NCBI RefSeq assembly: GCF_024125445.1
Contig: NZ_JAMXWM010000022.1
Location: forward strand, 1 to 64,000
Direction: 5' to 3'
From: Sporolactobacillus shoreicorticis
Lineage (GTDB): Bacteria; Bacillota; Bacilli; Bacillales; Sporolactobacillaceae
Length of the DNA: 64,000 nucleotides
Both the position numbers and the translations under genes were made by a program. Shown here piece after piece: positions 35,490-43,903 of the stretch. Position 1 is the first letter of the stretch, and each line of letters begins with the position of its first letter. The notes beneath the pieces are model-generated. The model ran no database searches, had not been told where the DNA came from, and saw nothing but the letters and a program-made list of their open reading frames with translations.

Positions 35490-35935
35490 TAAACAACAGG
35501 CAAAAAGCGCCCGTCCTTACTTCCGCAGGATGCGTTGACTTTCGCGTTGCATACAGGACATATGCGTAATTAGCGAAAGTTCCCTTCATACGGAAGTTCC
35601 TCTACTGTTAGTGAAAGCTCCTTTGCTCCAAATACCGTTTTGAATCATCAACCTTGTCTTGAACAGACATTCTATTTCACACTGGTAGGAAAGTATAAGA
35701 AAACATTTAAAGAAAACGAGTGTAAGCGCAACTAAGTCTTCGCCTTCGCCAGAGGCTTGGCGAAGCCAAGTTTTCTAATAACTCATTTTGATCCTCAATT
35801 AAGTAACGAGTAAAATAAGCGGAGATTTTCCGTCTATTTCTCAGATTGAGCGCTAACCTGATCGCCCAGCGGAATCTTATGACGTTTATCGTCGTCCCAG
35901 CAAGGCAAAACGATAAACTTTCTTTATCTGCAAAA
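35490..35935 (+). repeat. Dispersed intergenic repeat, copy 3, with nested element
   Basis: Shares ACTTCCGCAGGATGCG, TGCGTAATTAGCGAAAGTTC, TTTTGAATCATCAACCTTGT, TTAAGTAACGAGTAAAATAA and CCAGCAAGGCAAAACGATAA with copy 2. The middle unit present in copies 1 and 2 is missing: GGAGATTTTCCG joins directly to TCTATTTCTCAG, as expected from deletion between two internal TTTTCCG repeats. A 100-bp hairpin-containing insertion (35681-35780) interrupts it. Confidence 0.75.
35681..35780 (+). mobile_element. Small hairpin element nested in repeat copy 3
   Basis: About 100 bp present in copy 3 but absent at the matching point of copy 2. It contains a perfect 8-bp stem CTTCGCCA (35744-35751) and TGGCGAAG (35758-35765) with loop GAGGCT. 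The ends carry short imperfect inverted sequences (TAAGAAAAC on the left; TTAGAAAAC when the right end is reverse-complemented). It encodes nothing. It could be a miniature element or a structured RNA-type repeat. Confidence 0.5.
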
Positions 35936-35977
35936 ACACCTGTACGGCGGTAAGTCGTTTTCCGCCTAACAGGTGCT
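35933..35977 (-). terminator. Intrinsic terminator of the sorbitol operon
   Basis: CACCTGT (35937-35943) pairs with ACAGGTG (35969-35975), with an inner GGCGG/CCGCC stem. On the minus strand it is followed by TTTTTG. It lies 15 nt past the last PTS gene. Confidence 0.8.
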
Positions 35978-35991
35978 TGCTTTTCAATCGG

Positions 35992-36384
35992 TTACCACTC
36001 AATCGCAATCTGAGTTCCGATTCCAATGTTCGGAATTGGCTTGCTTTCAAGATATAAGGTTCCTGCCAAATTCGCTTTCGTGCTGCCGTCGAATTTCATT
36101 GTGATATGACCAAGATCGGCAAGATTCTTCTGAACGAGGCGTCCAACTGCAGTTATCTTAAATTTACTTTTATCTATTGACACGTATTGTCCTGTTTGGA
36201 TTTGATCATGAACCGACGTTACATTGATGCCGAAGCAATAGTCTTTTAATCCTTCAGGTGCCTCATTGCCGAACAAAATGAGCATTTTTTCTTGAAGAAA
36301 CTCTTTTGCCAGTTTGCCGATACTTTTAATTTCTGTTTTGTAGATCACTGCGTTTTCCGCTGATTTTCTTTTTATTCCGAACAT
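35992..36384 (-). CDS. srlB: PTS glucitol/sorbitol-specific IIA component
   Basis: A 130-residue cytosolic IIA protein that carries phosphate from HPr to the sorbitol IIB domain. It shows the family pattern KMLILFGNEAPEGLKDYCF, then TAVGRLVQKNLADLGHITMKFDG; His93 in the LGH motif is the conserved histidine visible here. The position equivalent to E. coli SrlB His43 is not a histidine. It ends the operon after IIBC and IIC, separated by 35 nt from srlE and followed by a terminator. Confidence 0.9.
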   Translation of the reverse strand: MFGIKRKSAENAVIYKTEIKSIGKLAKEFLQEKMLILFGNEAPEGLKDYCFGINVTSVHDQIQTGQYVSIDKSKFKITAVGRLVQKNLADLGHITMKFDGSTKANLAGTLYLESKPIPNIGIGTQIAIEW

Positions 36385-36419
36385 GATTCACCCTCCTTTA
36401 ATCACGCGATCGATATCTT

Positions 36420-37427
36420 TTATACATAGAGTCCGAAGCTGCACAGCCAAGCAAGAACAACACGCGGCACACCGGTTAAAAACCGAGAATAGAGAACAGC
36501 CGGAACACCAACCTCTACCGTTTCCGGCTTCGCTTCAGCAAGACCTAATCCGACCGGCACAAAGTCACAGGCGTTCTGCGTGTTAATCGCGAAGAGGGCC
36601 GGCAATGCTAATTGCGGTGGAATATTGCCCTTACCGATTTCCACACCGATCAAGGTTCCGATGATTTGTCCGATGACTCCGCCAGGACCAAGAAGCGGTG
36701 AAAGGAATGGCAGCGAACAGATAAACCCAATCAGCATCAGCCCCCATATGTTACCGGCAAGCGGAGACATCACTTTGCCAAACCATGTTCCGACCCCTGA
36801 TCCTTGAATGATTCCGATGATCATCGCCACAAACGCCATAAATGGAAGAATTGTATTAAGCATTGTTTGAACGGCGTCACGTCCTGCCTGATAGAGCGTG
36901 CTGACTACTTTGCCTGCGCCAAGTCCGATTTTCGTAAACAGGTCTTGATGCTCGCTCGCCGCTAAAGTCTCGGATATCTTTTTATCCGAACTGTATCTGT
37001 AGGTTTTCTGCGTGTCTGACGGTGTCGCTTCACTCTCCTCGGATGAATCGGTTGAACCTTCCCATGCTGAAATCTGATCAACACCGACATTCGATACATA
37101 GATATGCTCATTAATATACTGAGCGAGCGGTCCGCTTTTACCGGTTGGCATGACATTTATCGTTGGGATGCCCTTTTTCGGATAGATCCCGCATCGGAGC
37201 GTTCCACCGCAATCGACGATCGCCACTGCCATTTCTTCATCCGGTACACTGGTTTTAAATCCGTTCACCGGAACCCCTCCGGTAAGCTCCACAAGTTTGT
37301 CGACAATCGCCGGCCTGTTCCCGCCACCGACAATATAAACGATTTTGTCTTTTCCTTCTCTTGGTGTGATGATCAGCGGTCCGCCATAACCACCGCTTCC
37401 TTTGACAACCCGAGCTGATTGATACAT
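36420..37427 (-). CDS. srlE: PTS glucitol/sorbitol-specific IIB(C) component
   Basis: A 335-residue protein with an N-terminal IIB domain whose phospho-cysteine is Cys73 in [13 protein letters not shown], a Ser/Glu/Thr-rich linker (about 125-145), and a membrane part with several helices containing [20 protein letters not shown]. It accepts phosphate from SrlB and phosphorylates sorbitol during uptake, together with SrlA. The ATG at 37427 is preferred over the GTG at 37436 for spacing to GAGAGG. It starts 13 nt after the end of srlA. Confidence 0.92.
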   Translation of the reverse strand: MYQSARVVKGSGGYGGPLIITPREGKDKIVYIVGGGNRPAIVDKLVELTGGVPVNGFKTSVPDEEMAVAIVDCGGTLRCGIYPKKGIPTINVMPTGKSGPLAQYINEHIYVSNVGVDQISAWEGSTDSSEESEATPSDTQKTYRYSSDKKISETLAASEHQDLFTKIGLGAGKVVSTLYQAGRDAVQTMLNTILPFMAFVAMIIGIIQGSGVGTWFGKVMSPLAGNIWGLMLIGFICSLPFLSPLLGPGGVIGQIIGTLIGVEIGKGNIPPQLALPALFAINTQNACDFVPVGLGLAEAKPETVEVGVPAVLYSRFLTGVPRVVLAWLCSFGLYV

Positions 37428-37440
37428 ACTGTTCACCCTC

Positions 37441-37995
37441 TCAACTATTTTTTAGATCAGCGGTTTTACTTAACGTCACGTTTTGCTGCTTCGAAACCCA
37501 TCCGGTCATAAAGTCGGTAATCCATCCGCAGAAGAAATTGGCAACAAGGCCGACAAGCAAATAGCGGATGGCAAGAGGGGTAGTGTCGAGCCCCAATTGT
37601 TGAACACCTTGGGCGATGCCAAGCCAGATAAAGAGTTCGGCAGCATTAATATGCGGGAATACGCCGTTACTCGTATGACAAAAATAAGCTGCGGATGCGA
37701 AGTAACTTGGCTTGTAATATTCGGGCATAAATCGTCCGAGCGAGTGCACCATTGGATTGGCCAGCATAAATGCACCGAGAAAAGGCAGTACCATATATCT
37801 TAGAATCGGATTACTTGCAGACTTGGCTGCCAGCTTGTTAATTTTATCAGCGCCGATTAAACCGATTAGCGCGTTCATTGCAACGAGAAGCATAAGTACA
37901 AGCGGTACAATGCCGGTCATCCACGACATAAACGTCTTGCCACCCATTTGAAAAAGATAGATAAATCCTTTTGCGGCACTTACTATCAGATCCAT
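37441..37995 (-). CDS. srlA: PTS glucitol/sorbitol-specific IIC component
   Basis: A 184-residue membrane protein with about four to five helices and the SrlA patterns [19 protein letters not shown] and [18 protein letters not shown]. It forms the sorbitol channel with SrlE. The ATG at 37995 is chosen over the GTG at 38004 because AGGGGTG precedes it. The reading frame overlaps the stop of gutM at 38001-38004 if the GTG is used, so translation is tightly coupled either way. Confidence 0.92.
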   Translation of the reverse strand: MDLIVSAAKGFIYLFQMGGKTFMSWMTGIVPLVLMLLVAMNALIGLIGADKINKLAAKSASNPILRYMVLPFLGAFMLANPMVHSLGRFMPEYYKPSYFASAAYFCHTSNGVFPHINAAELFIWLGIAQGVQQLGLDTTPLAIRYLLVGLVANFFCGWITDFMTGWVSKQQNVTLSKTADLKNS

Positions 37996-38000
37996 TTGAC

Positions 38001-38471
38001 TCACCCCTGATTATTTGATTTCCGTGCGTTCTGAAATAAGCTCTTAATCATTAATGACATGCCTGCCATCGGTGTTTTCGGAGCGTCTTTAATTACTCCG
38101 CCATTCGCGACAACTGTGTAATTATGCACACTATTCGCAATCGCCTTCTGAAGCAGCTTGTTGCATCGTTTCATTTTCATTTCCGGCAGATGCTGAATAT
38201 TCTCATGAATAAATTCGTTCATTTCATGAAAACGGGCGAATATGGTCACGCCTTGCATTTTCCGTGCATCCACGATATTTCCGTCAGGATCAACGGTAAA
38301 AAAGACAATCGTTCCGGACTTGAAATGTCCTTTTTTTCGTCCAATGGCTACCTTCCCTTTTCGGCGCATCTCCACAAATACATTGGAAAAATGCTTGATT
38401 TGAAAATATCCGAAAAAAAGTTGCAGAAGGAATGCGCCGCCAATAAAAAACATCAGGATATAGAAAAGCAT
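38001..38471 (-). CDS. gutM: Glucitol operon activator protein GutM
   Basis: A 156-residue protein with one N-terminal membrane helix (about 3-22) and a cytosolic part containing RRKGKVAIGRKKGHFKSGTI and DPDGNIVDARKMQG, the GutM family signature. In Gram-positive sorbitol operons GutM assists GutR in activating transcription, probably by linking the regulator to the membrane transporter. The ATG at 38471 is preferred for its spacing to GAGAGG over the GTG at 38480. It lies between gutR and srlA. Confidence 0.9.
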   Translation of the reverse strand: MLFYILMFFIGGAFLLQLFFGYFQIKHFSNVFVEMRRKGKVAIGRKKGHFKSGTIVFFTVDPDGNIVDARKMQGVTIFARFHEMNEFIHENIQHLPEMKMKRCNKLLQKAIANSVHNYTVVANGGVIKDAPKTPMAGMSLMIKSLFQNARKSNNQG

Positions 38472-38483
38472 CTGCCTCACCTC

Positions 38484-40400
38484 TCATCGAGTGTTGAAAC
38501 TGCACAGTGTTTTGACATGTGCCCGAATTTCCGAGCAGTTCATTTTATCCAGATTTTTATACAGAGAATCGCCATTTTTTGCAAGCGTTATCATTTCGTC
38601 ATATAGTTGTACGAGCAGCGTTTCATTGTGCTGACTTTCCGGAATGCCGAGTAAAAAGATCAACCGCGCTTTGCCTTGATCCCCTTTATTTTCAGGGGAA
38701 CAGATGCCGACGGAAAGCACAATCTCCTGACTGCCTTGATTGATCGTATGTGGAAAAGCGATACCCTGATCAAAAATTGTCGCTTTTACCCGTTCTTTCT
38801 TTAAAATGCGTGCTCTGAACGCTGCATCCACAAGCCTTTTTTTCTCAAGCCGATCCATCATCACCGACAGATTTTCAATATATGATTTCTGCCCGGAAAG
38901 GATAAAGAACCGGTCTTCATGAAACAATTGGCTGGTAAGTGAAAGAGACGGATGAACACTCTTTATATTCAGCGTCTCAAGTGCCAAGCATTTCCTGATT
39001 TTTTCTGCCAGCTTCTGTTCATCAAAAATATCTTTCACTTCAATGACCGGTCCGGGCATATTCGGAAGCGGGACCGTAGAAAAAATCAGATCAAACGGTT
39101 TCATTTTTTCCTGACTCACCGATAGTGAAGAAAATAGCTGTTTCTCAACCTGCTCTGGAAGGATTTTATTGAGCTGCATCGAAATGATGCGTGCCGATCC
39201 TCGACCGGTGTCGCAGACAATCGCAATCCGCTTGATCCGTGACAGCGGTTCTTCCTGTTCGATAACCGCAATACCGAAATAATAGGCAAGGTAGCTGAGC
39301 TCCTCATCCGTCACTTTAATCCCGTAACGCGCATCAATGACTTCGCTTGCGATCTCCGCCATCTCATAGGCGAGCGGATATTTTTCCCGAACTTCAGTAA
39401 TCAATGTATTGTGAATCGCGACACCGAAAATTAAGCGATTCAGCATGAACATGAGATGATCGGCCAATTCACGCTCAATATCAGCAAAGTTGATTTCGAT
39501 ATGCAGCTGCTTTGCCACGCGATGCCCAATCTCATCAATCAGCTGCCAAATGGATTCGGGAAGCGATGCTGCTGCGGCATCCGGCGGATGAACCGGGGAA
39601 CGGCGCCCCAGAATCGGGATCGTTAAAAACGCCCGTTCCATTACCGGAAGAATTCCACAGCGTTTTTTAAGTCGGCCGGCAAGGGTATCAACCTTCTGGT
39701 ATTCCTTTGTACCAATAATATCATTGAGGCTGAAGGTTTCATTAAAGGTCTCTAAGGGATGCGTTGCCGAACGCCGAAGTGCAATGCCAATGTAGCGGGA
39801 AAACGATCTTTCCGTAGCTTCCGCCAGCTCATTATCGACTGCAAACCGATGCACCCAATCCTTAATTTCCTCATCTGGCGGACAATCAAAAAGATGCTCA
39901 TTATTTTGCAGAATGTAAAGGCGTTTTTGCCATTCCGAACCGCTTAATTGTATGCCTTTGTTTGGCATCCCCAGAATATGCAGATCATAGCCATCAAAAG
40001 TCACACGAAGTCGGCGCAGATCATTATTCAGCGTCGATCGGCTGACATGCAGCTGTTCCGACAAATCATCGATCAACAGCGGTTTCTCCGCATCAAGTAA
40101 TTGAACGGCCAGTTTTTTCACACGGTTTCCTGGTGTATCCCAATCCGTTTGCATATTGCCGATTTCCCGAATTGCTTTCTGAATGGTCCGCTCATTTACA
40201 ATGATCAATTGGTAACGGCCATCTGTTAACTGTATCTCGCCAGCAGACTTCAAGTCATGGTTCAACAGCATCACATCATTACGAATCGTTCGTTTCGTCA
40301 CCGACAATGCTTCAGCCAATTCATCAGTCGAAGGACTGACGCTGCTCTGAAGTTCATTAAGAATGATTGAGAGACGTTCGTTTCGCGTCCATCTGCCCAT
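38484..40400 (-). CDS. gutR: PRD-containing transcriptional activator of sorbitol genes (GutR-like)
   Basis: A 638-residue BglG/MtlR-type regulator. In order: an HTH_11 domain (ERLSIILNELQSS ... LSVTKRTIRND), a second HTH (LSEQLHVSRSTLNNDLRRL), one or two PRDs with histidine in FGVAIHNTLITEVREKYP, a IIB-like domain (RIAIVCDTGRGSARI, with the cysteine), and a C-terminal IIA-Ntr/Fru-like domain with DQGIAFPHT. Phosphorylation by the PTS would tune its activity to sorbitol and to preferred sugars. It sits second in the operon, after the dehydrogenase. Confidence 0.88.
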   Translation of the reverse strand: MGRWTRNERLSIILNELQSSVSPSTDELAEALSVTKRTIRNDVMLLNHDLKSAGEIQLTDGRYQLIIVNERTIQKAIREIGNMQTDWDTPGNRVKKLAVQLLDAEKPLLIDDLSEQLHVSRSTLNNDLRRLRVTFDGYDLHILGMPNKGIQLSGSEWQKRLYILQNNEHLFDCPPDEEIKDWVHRFAVDNELAEATERSFSRYIGIALRRSATHPLETFNETFSLNDIIGTKEYQKVDTLAGRLKKRCGILPVMERAFLTIPILGRRSPVHPPDAAAASLPESIWQLIDEIGHRVAKQLHIEINFADIERELADHLMFMLNRLIFGVAIHNTLITEVREKYPLAYEMAEIASEVIDARYGIKVTDEELSYLAYYFGIAVIEQEEPLSRIKRIAIVCDTGRGSARIISMQLNKILPEQVEKQLFSSLSVSQEKMKPFDLIFSTVPLPNMPGPVIEVKDIFDEQKLAEKIRKCLALETLNIKSVHPSLSLTSQLFHEDRFFILSGQKSYIENLSVMMDRLEKKRLVDAAFRARILKKERVKATIFDQGIAFPHTINQGSQEIVLSVGICSPENKGDQGKARLIFLLGIPESQHNETLLVQLYDEMITLAKNGDSLYKNLDKMNCSEIRAHVKTLCSFNTR

Positions 40401-40443
40401 GTTCTTCCCCTCTCATCACTTCGGCCGGAGAGACTCAGCCGTT

Positions 40444-41247
40444 TCAGCCTCTTGACTTGCCGCCTGTAATATTAATCGTTGTCCCTGTAATATAGCCAGC
40501 ACGATCGGAAAACAGATAAGCAACCAGATTACCGATATCATCCAACTTTCCCGGTCTTCCAAGGGGAATTGATTTTGAGTAATCGGTCCCCAGTTGATCA
40601 ACCGTGATATTTCTTGTGTAGGCAAGCGCTTCATTGTAAGCATCGGTGGTTAGGCCGGTTTTTTCATTGATGCCCGGGGCAACAGCCACGACGCGAATAT
40701 GATGACCGCCTAGTTCTTTTGCCCATGATCGTGTGAATCCGTTCACCGCCCCCTTTGTTGCCGAATAACAGCTTTGTCCGTTCGAGCCTTCCATCCCCGC
40801 TTCAGAAGAAATGTTGACAATAACACCCTTACCCGTTTTCAGAAATTCCCGGACAACTGCCTGTGTCATAAAAAAAACACCTTTTTGATTCACATTAACC
40901 ATGAGATCAAACGCCTTTTCATCTAGTTCATATTCCGGTTTTTCACCTCTGAAGTCAACCAGCAGACGCGGCAAATTAATGCCGGCGTTGTTGACCAATC
41001 CGTCAATGGTTCCAAAATGATCGGCAACATGGCGCACGGCTTTCTCCGCGCTTCGCTTATTTGTGACGTCGAGCTGAACATAATAAATACCCTGGTCATC
41101 CTGAGTCCCCGTCTCCGCATTCAGGTCACCGACAACCGCCTGCGCGCCTGCGCGACTTAATGTTTCAGCAATATGCTTACCAATCCCCGACGCGCCTCCT
41201 GTGACAACAATTACTTTCTTTTCCAGTCCAAGCCATCTATCTGCCAT
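40444..41247 (-). CDS. srlD: Sorbitol-6-phosphate 2-dehydrogenase, SDR family
   Basis: A 267-residue SDR with TGGASGIG at about 16-23, VNNAGIN near 87, and the catalytic YSATK near 165. It ends in the typical GTTINITGGKSRG. It converts imported sorbitol 6-phosphate to fructose 6-phosphate with NAD+, feeding glycolysis. The specific assignment rests on its position as first gene of a complete sorbitol PTS operon and on its likeness to lactobacillar GutF enzymes. The promoter upstream overlaps a CRE site. Confidence 0.88.
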   Translation of the reverse strand: MADRWLGLEKKVIVVTGGASGIGKHIAETLSRAGAQAVVGDLNAETGTQDDQGIYYVQLDVTNKRSAEKAVRHVADHFGTIDGLVNNAGINLPRLLVDFRGEKPEYELDEKAFDLMVNVNQKGVFFMTQAVVREFLKTGKGVIVNISSEAGMEGSNGQSCYSATKGAVNGFTRSWAKELGGHHIRVVAVAPGINEKTGLTTDAYNEALAYTRNITVDQLGTDYSKSIPLGRPGKLDDIGNLVAYLFSDRAGYITGTTINITGGKSRG

Positions 41248-41293
41248 TTTCTTCTCTTCCCTTCGTATCTGTCTGTTCTCTTACTACATTTTC

Positions 41294-41311
41294 ATTATAA
41301 TAGCGCTTACA
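41294..41311 (-). promoter_or_regulatory. CRE (CcpA site) overlapping the sorbitol operon promoter
   Basis: On the minus strand TGTAAGCGCTATTA (41311-41298) matches the CRE consensus TGWAANCGNTNWCA at all but one defined position. It abuts and overlaps the -10 hexamer TATAAT (41299-41294), about 47 bp upstream of the dehydrogenase start. CcpA bound here would block RNA polymerase, giving glucose repression. Confidence 0.75.
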
Positions 41312-41417
41312 TTATTGATTAATACAGACTTTTTCCGATTTTTTGGAAAAAATTTGTATGAAACCAATGAATAGTTGCTATTTTTTTCGTTTATGATAAG
41401 ATTGACCTGTAAATAAA

Positions 41418-41520
41418 TAGGCCATGACGTTGACCATTAAGCGGTGCATGCACCTGATAACGTCTACCTTGACATCCTTTAGAAGGATTGTTTGAGGTAG
41501 GCGTTTTAATTTTTTTTGAG
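41418..41520 (+). ncRNA. Fluoride riboswitch (crcB motif) with overlapping terminator
   Basis: The aptamer core reads GGCC-ATG (41420-41426), P1 left arm ACGT, GACC-ATTAA, a P2 hairpin GGTGC-AT-GCACC (41443-41454), TGATA, the P1 right arm AACGTC (41459-41464) and CTACC, matching the fluoride riboswitch order AUG-P1-CC-AUUAA-P2-UGAU-P1'-CUAC. The expression platform follows: CGTCTACCT (41461-41469) can pair with AGGTAGGCG (41495-41503), with an inner ATCCTT/AAGGAT stem, ending in TTTTAATTTTTTTT. Because the terminator stem shares bases with P1', fluoride binding should prevent termination (ON switch). Only the pseudoknot pairing is weaker than consensus. Confidence 0.88.
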
Positions 41521-41531
41521 GAGGATGAACG

Positions 41532-42818
41532 ATGCAAAAGAAGATTGAATCCGTCAAAGCAAGAGAGATTTTTGATTCACGAGGTAATCCGACGATTGAG
41601 GTTGATGTTCAGTTAAATGATGGAGCCTTGGGTCGTGCGAGTGTTCCTTCAGGTGCGTCCACAGGGGACAGGGAAGTCGTTGAATTAAGAGACGGCGGAT
41701 CCCGCCTTAGAGGAAAGGGCGTCCTCAAAGCCGTTAACAATGTCAATGGACCCATCCGTAAAAAAATGATCGGTGAGTCGCCATATGATCAGCACCATAT
41801 CGATCAGCTTCTCATCGAACTCGATGGGACCCCTACAAAAAAGAATCTTGGCGCCAATGCGATTCTTGGTGTATCACTTGCTGTCTGCCGGGCCGCCGCG
41901 CTCACTGAACGGATGCCGCTCTATCGTTACCTCGGAGGAGTGGACTGTGAGCTGCCGCGTCCGTTTTTCAATGTTATCAACGGTGGAAAGCATGCAGATT
42001 CGGGAATCGATATTCAGGAATTTTTAATCACGCCCATCGGCTTCGACCATTTTCGTGAAGGCCTTGAAAGTATTGATAATACGTACCATAAATTGAAAAG
42101 CATCCTGGCAGATAAAGCACTCGTCACCTCCGTTGGCGACGAAGGTGGGTTTGCACCGCATCTCGGATCAAGCGAAGAAGCAATTGAAACATTAATTGAA
42201 GCCATAACAAAATCCGGGTACCAGCCGGGCAAAGATATAGCTATCGCCATTGATCCTGCCTCCAGTGAGTTTTATAAAAACGGGACCTACCACTTTGAGG
42301 GGAAACAGTTAAGTTCGGAAGAGATGATCCGTTATTATCAACAGCTGATTCAAAAGTATCCAATCATTTCTATTGAAGACGGACTCTCAGAACACGATTG
42401 GGAGAGCTGGGTACCGCTTACAAAACAGCTTGGCAAAAAGGTTCAATTAATCGGTGATGACATTTTTGTTACAAATCCCGCGATATTCAGTGAAGGAATT
42501 AAAAAAGGAATCGCCAATTCTATTTTGATTAAGCTTAATCAAATCGGTACAATTTCGGAAACGATTGAGACAATCAAAAAGGCACGTCGCGCCGGATATA
42601 CAACCATGATTTCGCATCGTTCCGGAGAAACAGAAGATACATTTATTGCCGATTTTGCTGTTGCAATGGGGGCAGGCCAAATAAAAACGGGCGCAATGGC
42701 GCGAACAGAGCGTGTTTCAAAATACAATCAATTCTTAAGAATTGAAGAAGAGCTCGGCCAAGATACGATCATGACGCCTTTTCCGTTTAAAGAAAATTTG
42801 TCGCACCCAAGCCTTTGA
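41532..42818 (+). CDS. eno: Enolase, riboswitch-controlled
   Basis: A 428-residue enolase converting 2-phosphoglycerate to phosphoenolpyruvate. Catalytic and metal-binding segments are intact: [15 protein letters not shown], the metal aspartate in [40 protein letters not shown] with the active-site lysine, and [16 protein letters not shown] precedes the ATG. No other glycolytic gene adjoins it, unlike the usual gapA-pgk-tpi-pgm-eno cluster, and it is behind a fluoride riboswitch. Enolase is the classic fluoride-inhibited enzyme, so this is probably an extra copy made under fluoride stress. Whether it is less fluoride-sensitive cannot be read from sequence. Confidence 0.93.
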   Translation: MQKKIESVKAREIFDSRGNPTIEVDVQLNDGALGRASVPSGASTGDREVVELRDGGSRLRGKGVLKAVNNVNGPIRKKMIGESPYDQHHIDQLLIELDGTPTKKNLGANAILGVSLAVCRAAALTERMPLYRYLGGVDCELPRPFFNVINGGKHADSGIDIQEFLITPIGFDHFREGLESIDNTYHKLKSILADKALVTSVGDEGGFAPHLGSSEEAIETLIEAITKSGYQPGKDIAIAIDPASSEFYKNGTYHFEGKQLSSEEMIRYYQQLIQKYPIISIEDGLSEHDWESWVPLTKQLGKKVQLIGDDIFVTNPAIFSEGIKKGIANSILIKLNQIGTISETIETIKKARRAGYTTMISHRSGETEDTFIADFAVAMGAGQIKTGAMARTERVSKYNQFLRIEEELGQDTIMTPFPFKENLSHPSL

Positions 42819-42949
42819 GCATGGACTGTGAACTTATGCATGGTGTGCAGAAATTACGGCATTCATGGATAGCCACGTCTACAGCATAACACAGGACGCG
42901 ACACCGTAAAGTTCCCTACCTTTCAATAGATCCAGTACAATCATTTACC

Positions 42950-42977
42950 CTTGCCAAATAGATGGCAAGAGTTTTTT
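42950..42977 (+). terminator. Intrinsic terminator between eno and the DUF190 gene
   Basis: CTTGCCA and TGGCAAG form a 7-bp stem with a 6-nt loop, followed by AGTTTTTTC. It lies 27 nt before the DUF190 start, so read-through from eno would be limited or the downstream genes have their own control. No second fluoride aptamer is visible in 42819-42950; a TACAAT at 42934-42939 might be a -10 element. Confidence 0.8.
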
Positions 42978-43003
42978 CTACTTCAATGACCGAGGGTGAT
43001 CGA

Positions 43004-43639
43004 ATGAAGAGTCTTTTAAGAATCATTGTTAATGAAACCGCCGAAACGGATCATAAGCAAATTCTTTATGAGTGGGTGAAACACTTTCTTTGGGAAAAAG
43101 GATTTCCGGGCTTAACGATCCGCCGCGGAGAAATGAACCTTGATAATCAGGGCAGACGCCATATCAGTATTCTTGAAGATCAGCCCTTCAATGATCTGGC
43201 ACTGATCATTGAAACGGTGCATGACAATGAACAGATCAAAGCAGTTATTCCAGAACTTGAAAAACATATTCCACACGGACAAATCAGTGTAACAAAAGGA
43301 ATGGAGGAAAAAGATATGAGTGACCACAGATATTTTACCGTCAAGGTCTATACTAAGGAAGAAAACTCATGGTTTAAAAAGGAAGAGTATGAAAAAGTGC
43401 TGACTTTTTTTCAAAAGAAAAACGCAATCTGGACTTCCGTCACAAAAGGAATTGTCGGATATGGTAAAGATCGCGTCATTCATCGCCAAAAAATATTTTC
43501 AGTCAGTGAACAAACACCGGTTGTTGTTGAATGTATCATTTCTTCCGACCATTTGACGGATCTGTTGGCCGGCTTAAAAAATCTCGTTGAAGAAGGCGCT
43601 GTATTTACAACACCTGTTCATTTGATTATAAACAAGTGA
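43004..43639 (+). CDS. Tandem DUF190 protein of the fluoride locus
   Basis: A 211-residue protein made of two DUF190-like units. Unit 1 spans about 1-100 (LLRIIVNETAETDHKQILYE; FPGLTIRRGEMN; RRHISILEDQPFNDL). Unit 2 spans about 108-210 (YFTVKVYTKEENSWFKKEEY; SVTKGIVGYGKDRVIHRQKI; PVVVECIISS). DUF190 is a PII/ACT-like ferredoxin-fold family commonly encoded beside fluC/crcB, with no established function. Single-unit proteins of about 110 residues are usual, so this is a fusion. The ATG at 43004 has GAGGGTG upstream; the frame extends to 42962 through the terminator. Confidence 0.82.
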   Translation: MKSLLRIIVNETAETDHKQILYEWVKHFLWEKGFPGLTIRRGEMNLDNQGRRHISILEDQPFNDLALIIETVHDNEQIKAVIPELEKHIPHGQISVTKGMEEKDMSDHRYFTVKVYTKEENSWFKKEEYEKVLTFFQKKNAIWTSVTKGIVGYGKDRVIHRQKIFSVSEQTPVVVECIISSDHLTDLLAGLKNLVEEGAVFTTPVHLIINK

Positions 43640-43903
43640 ACCACATCGGCTACTTGCATGCCGAGCTTCTAGGAACATTGCACCTTGCCCAAAAAATGGG
43701 TAGAGATCACAGCTCTTTTACTAAGGCTTGTTCCAAGCCAGTAGGCAATATTTGGGCAACTTGGTTTCGTCTCATAAGCGCAGCATAGAACATACGATCG
43801 CTTTTGTCAATATGGTCGCCAGACACCTGATTCCTCGGCAATGAATAACCGGATTTCTCAGCTGGCAGGTGACCTATATAAAACATCCCGGAGGCATGCA
43901 TAC

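Noticed and set aside
43640-43903. Second fluoride riboswitch before the fluC pair
   Set aside because: GGCAATG near 43836 superficially recalls the aptamer, but the CC-AUUAA, P2-UGAU and CUAC blocks are missing and no terminator follows.
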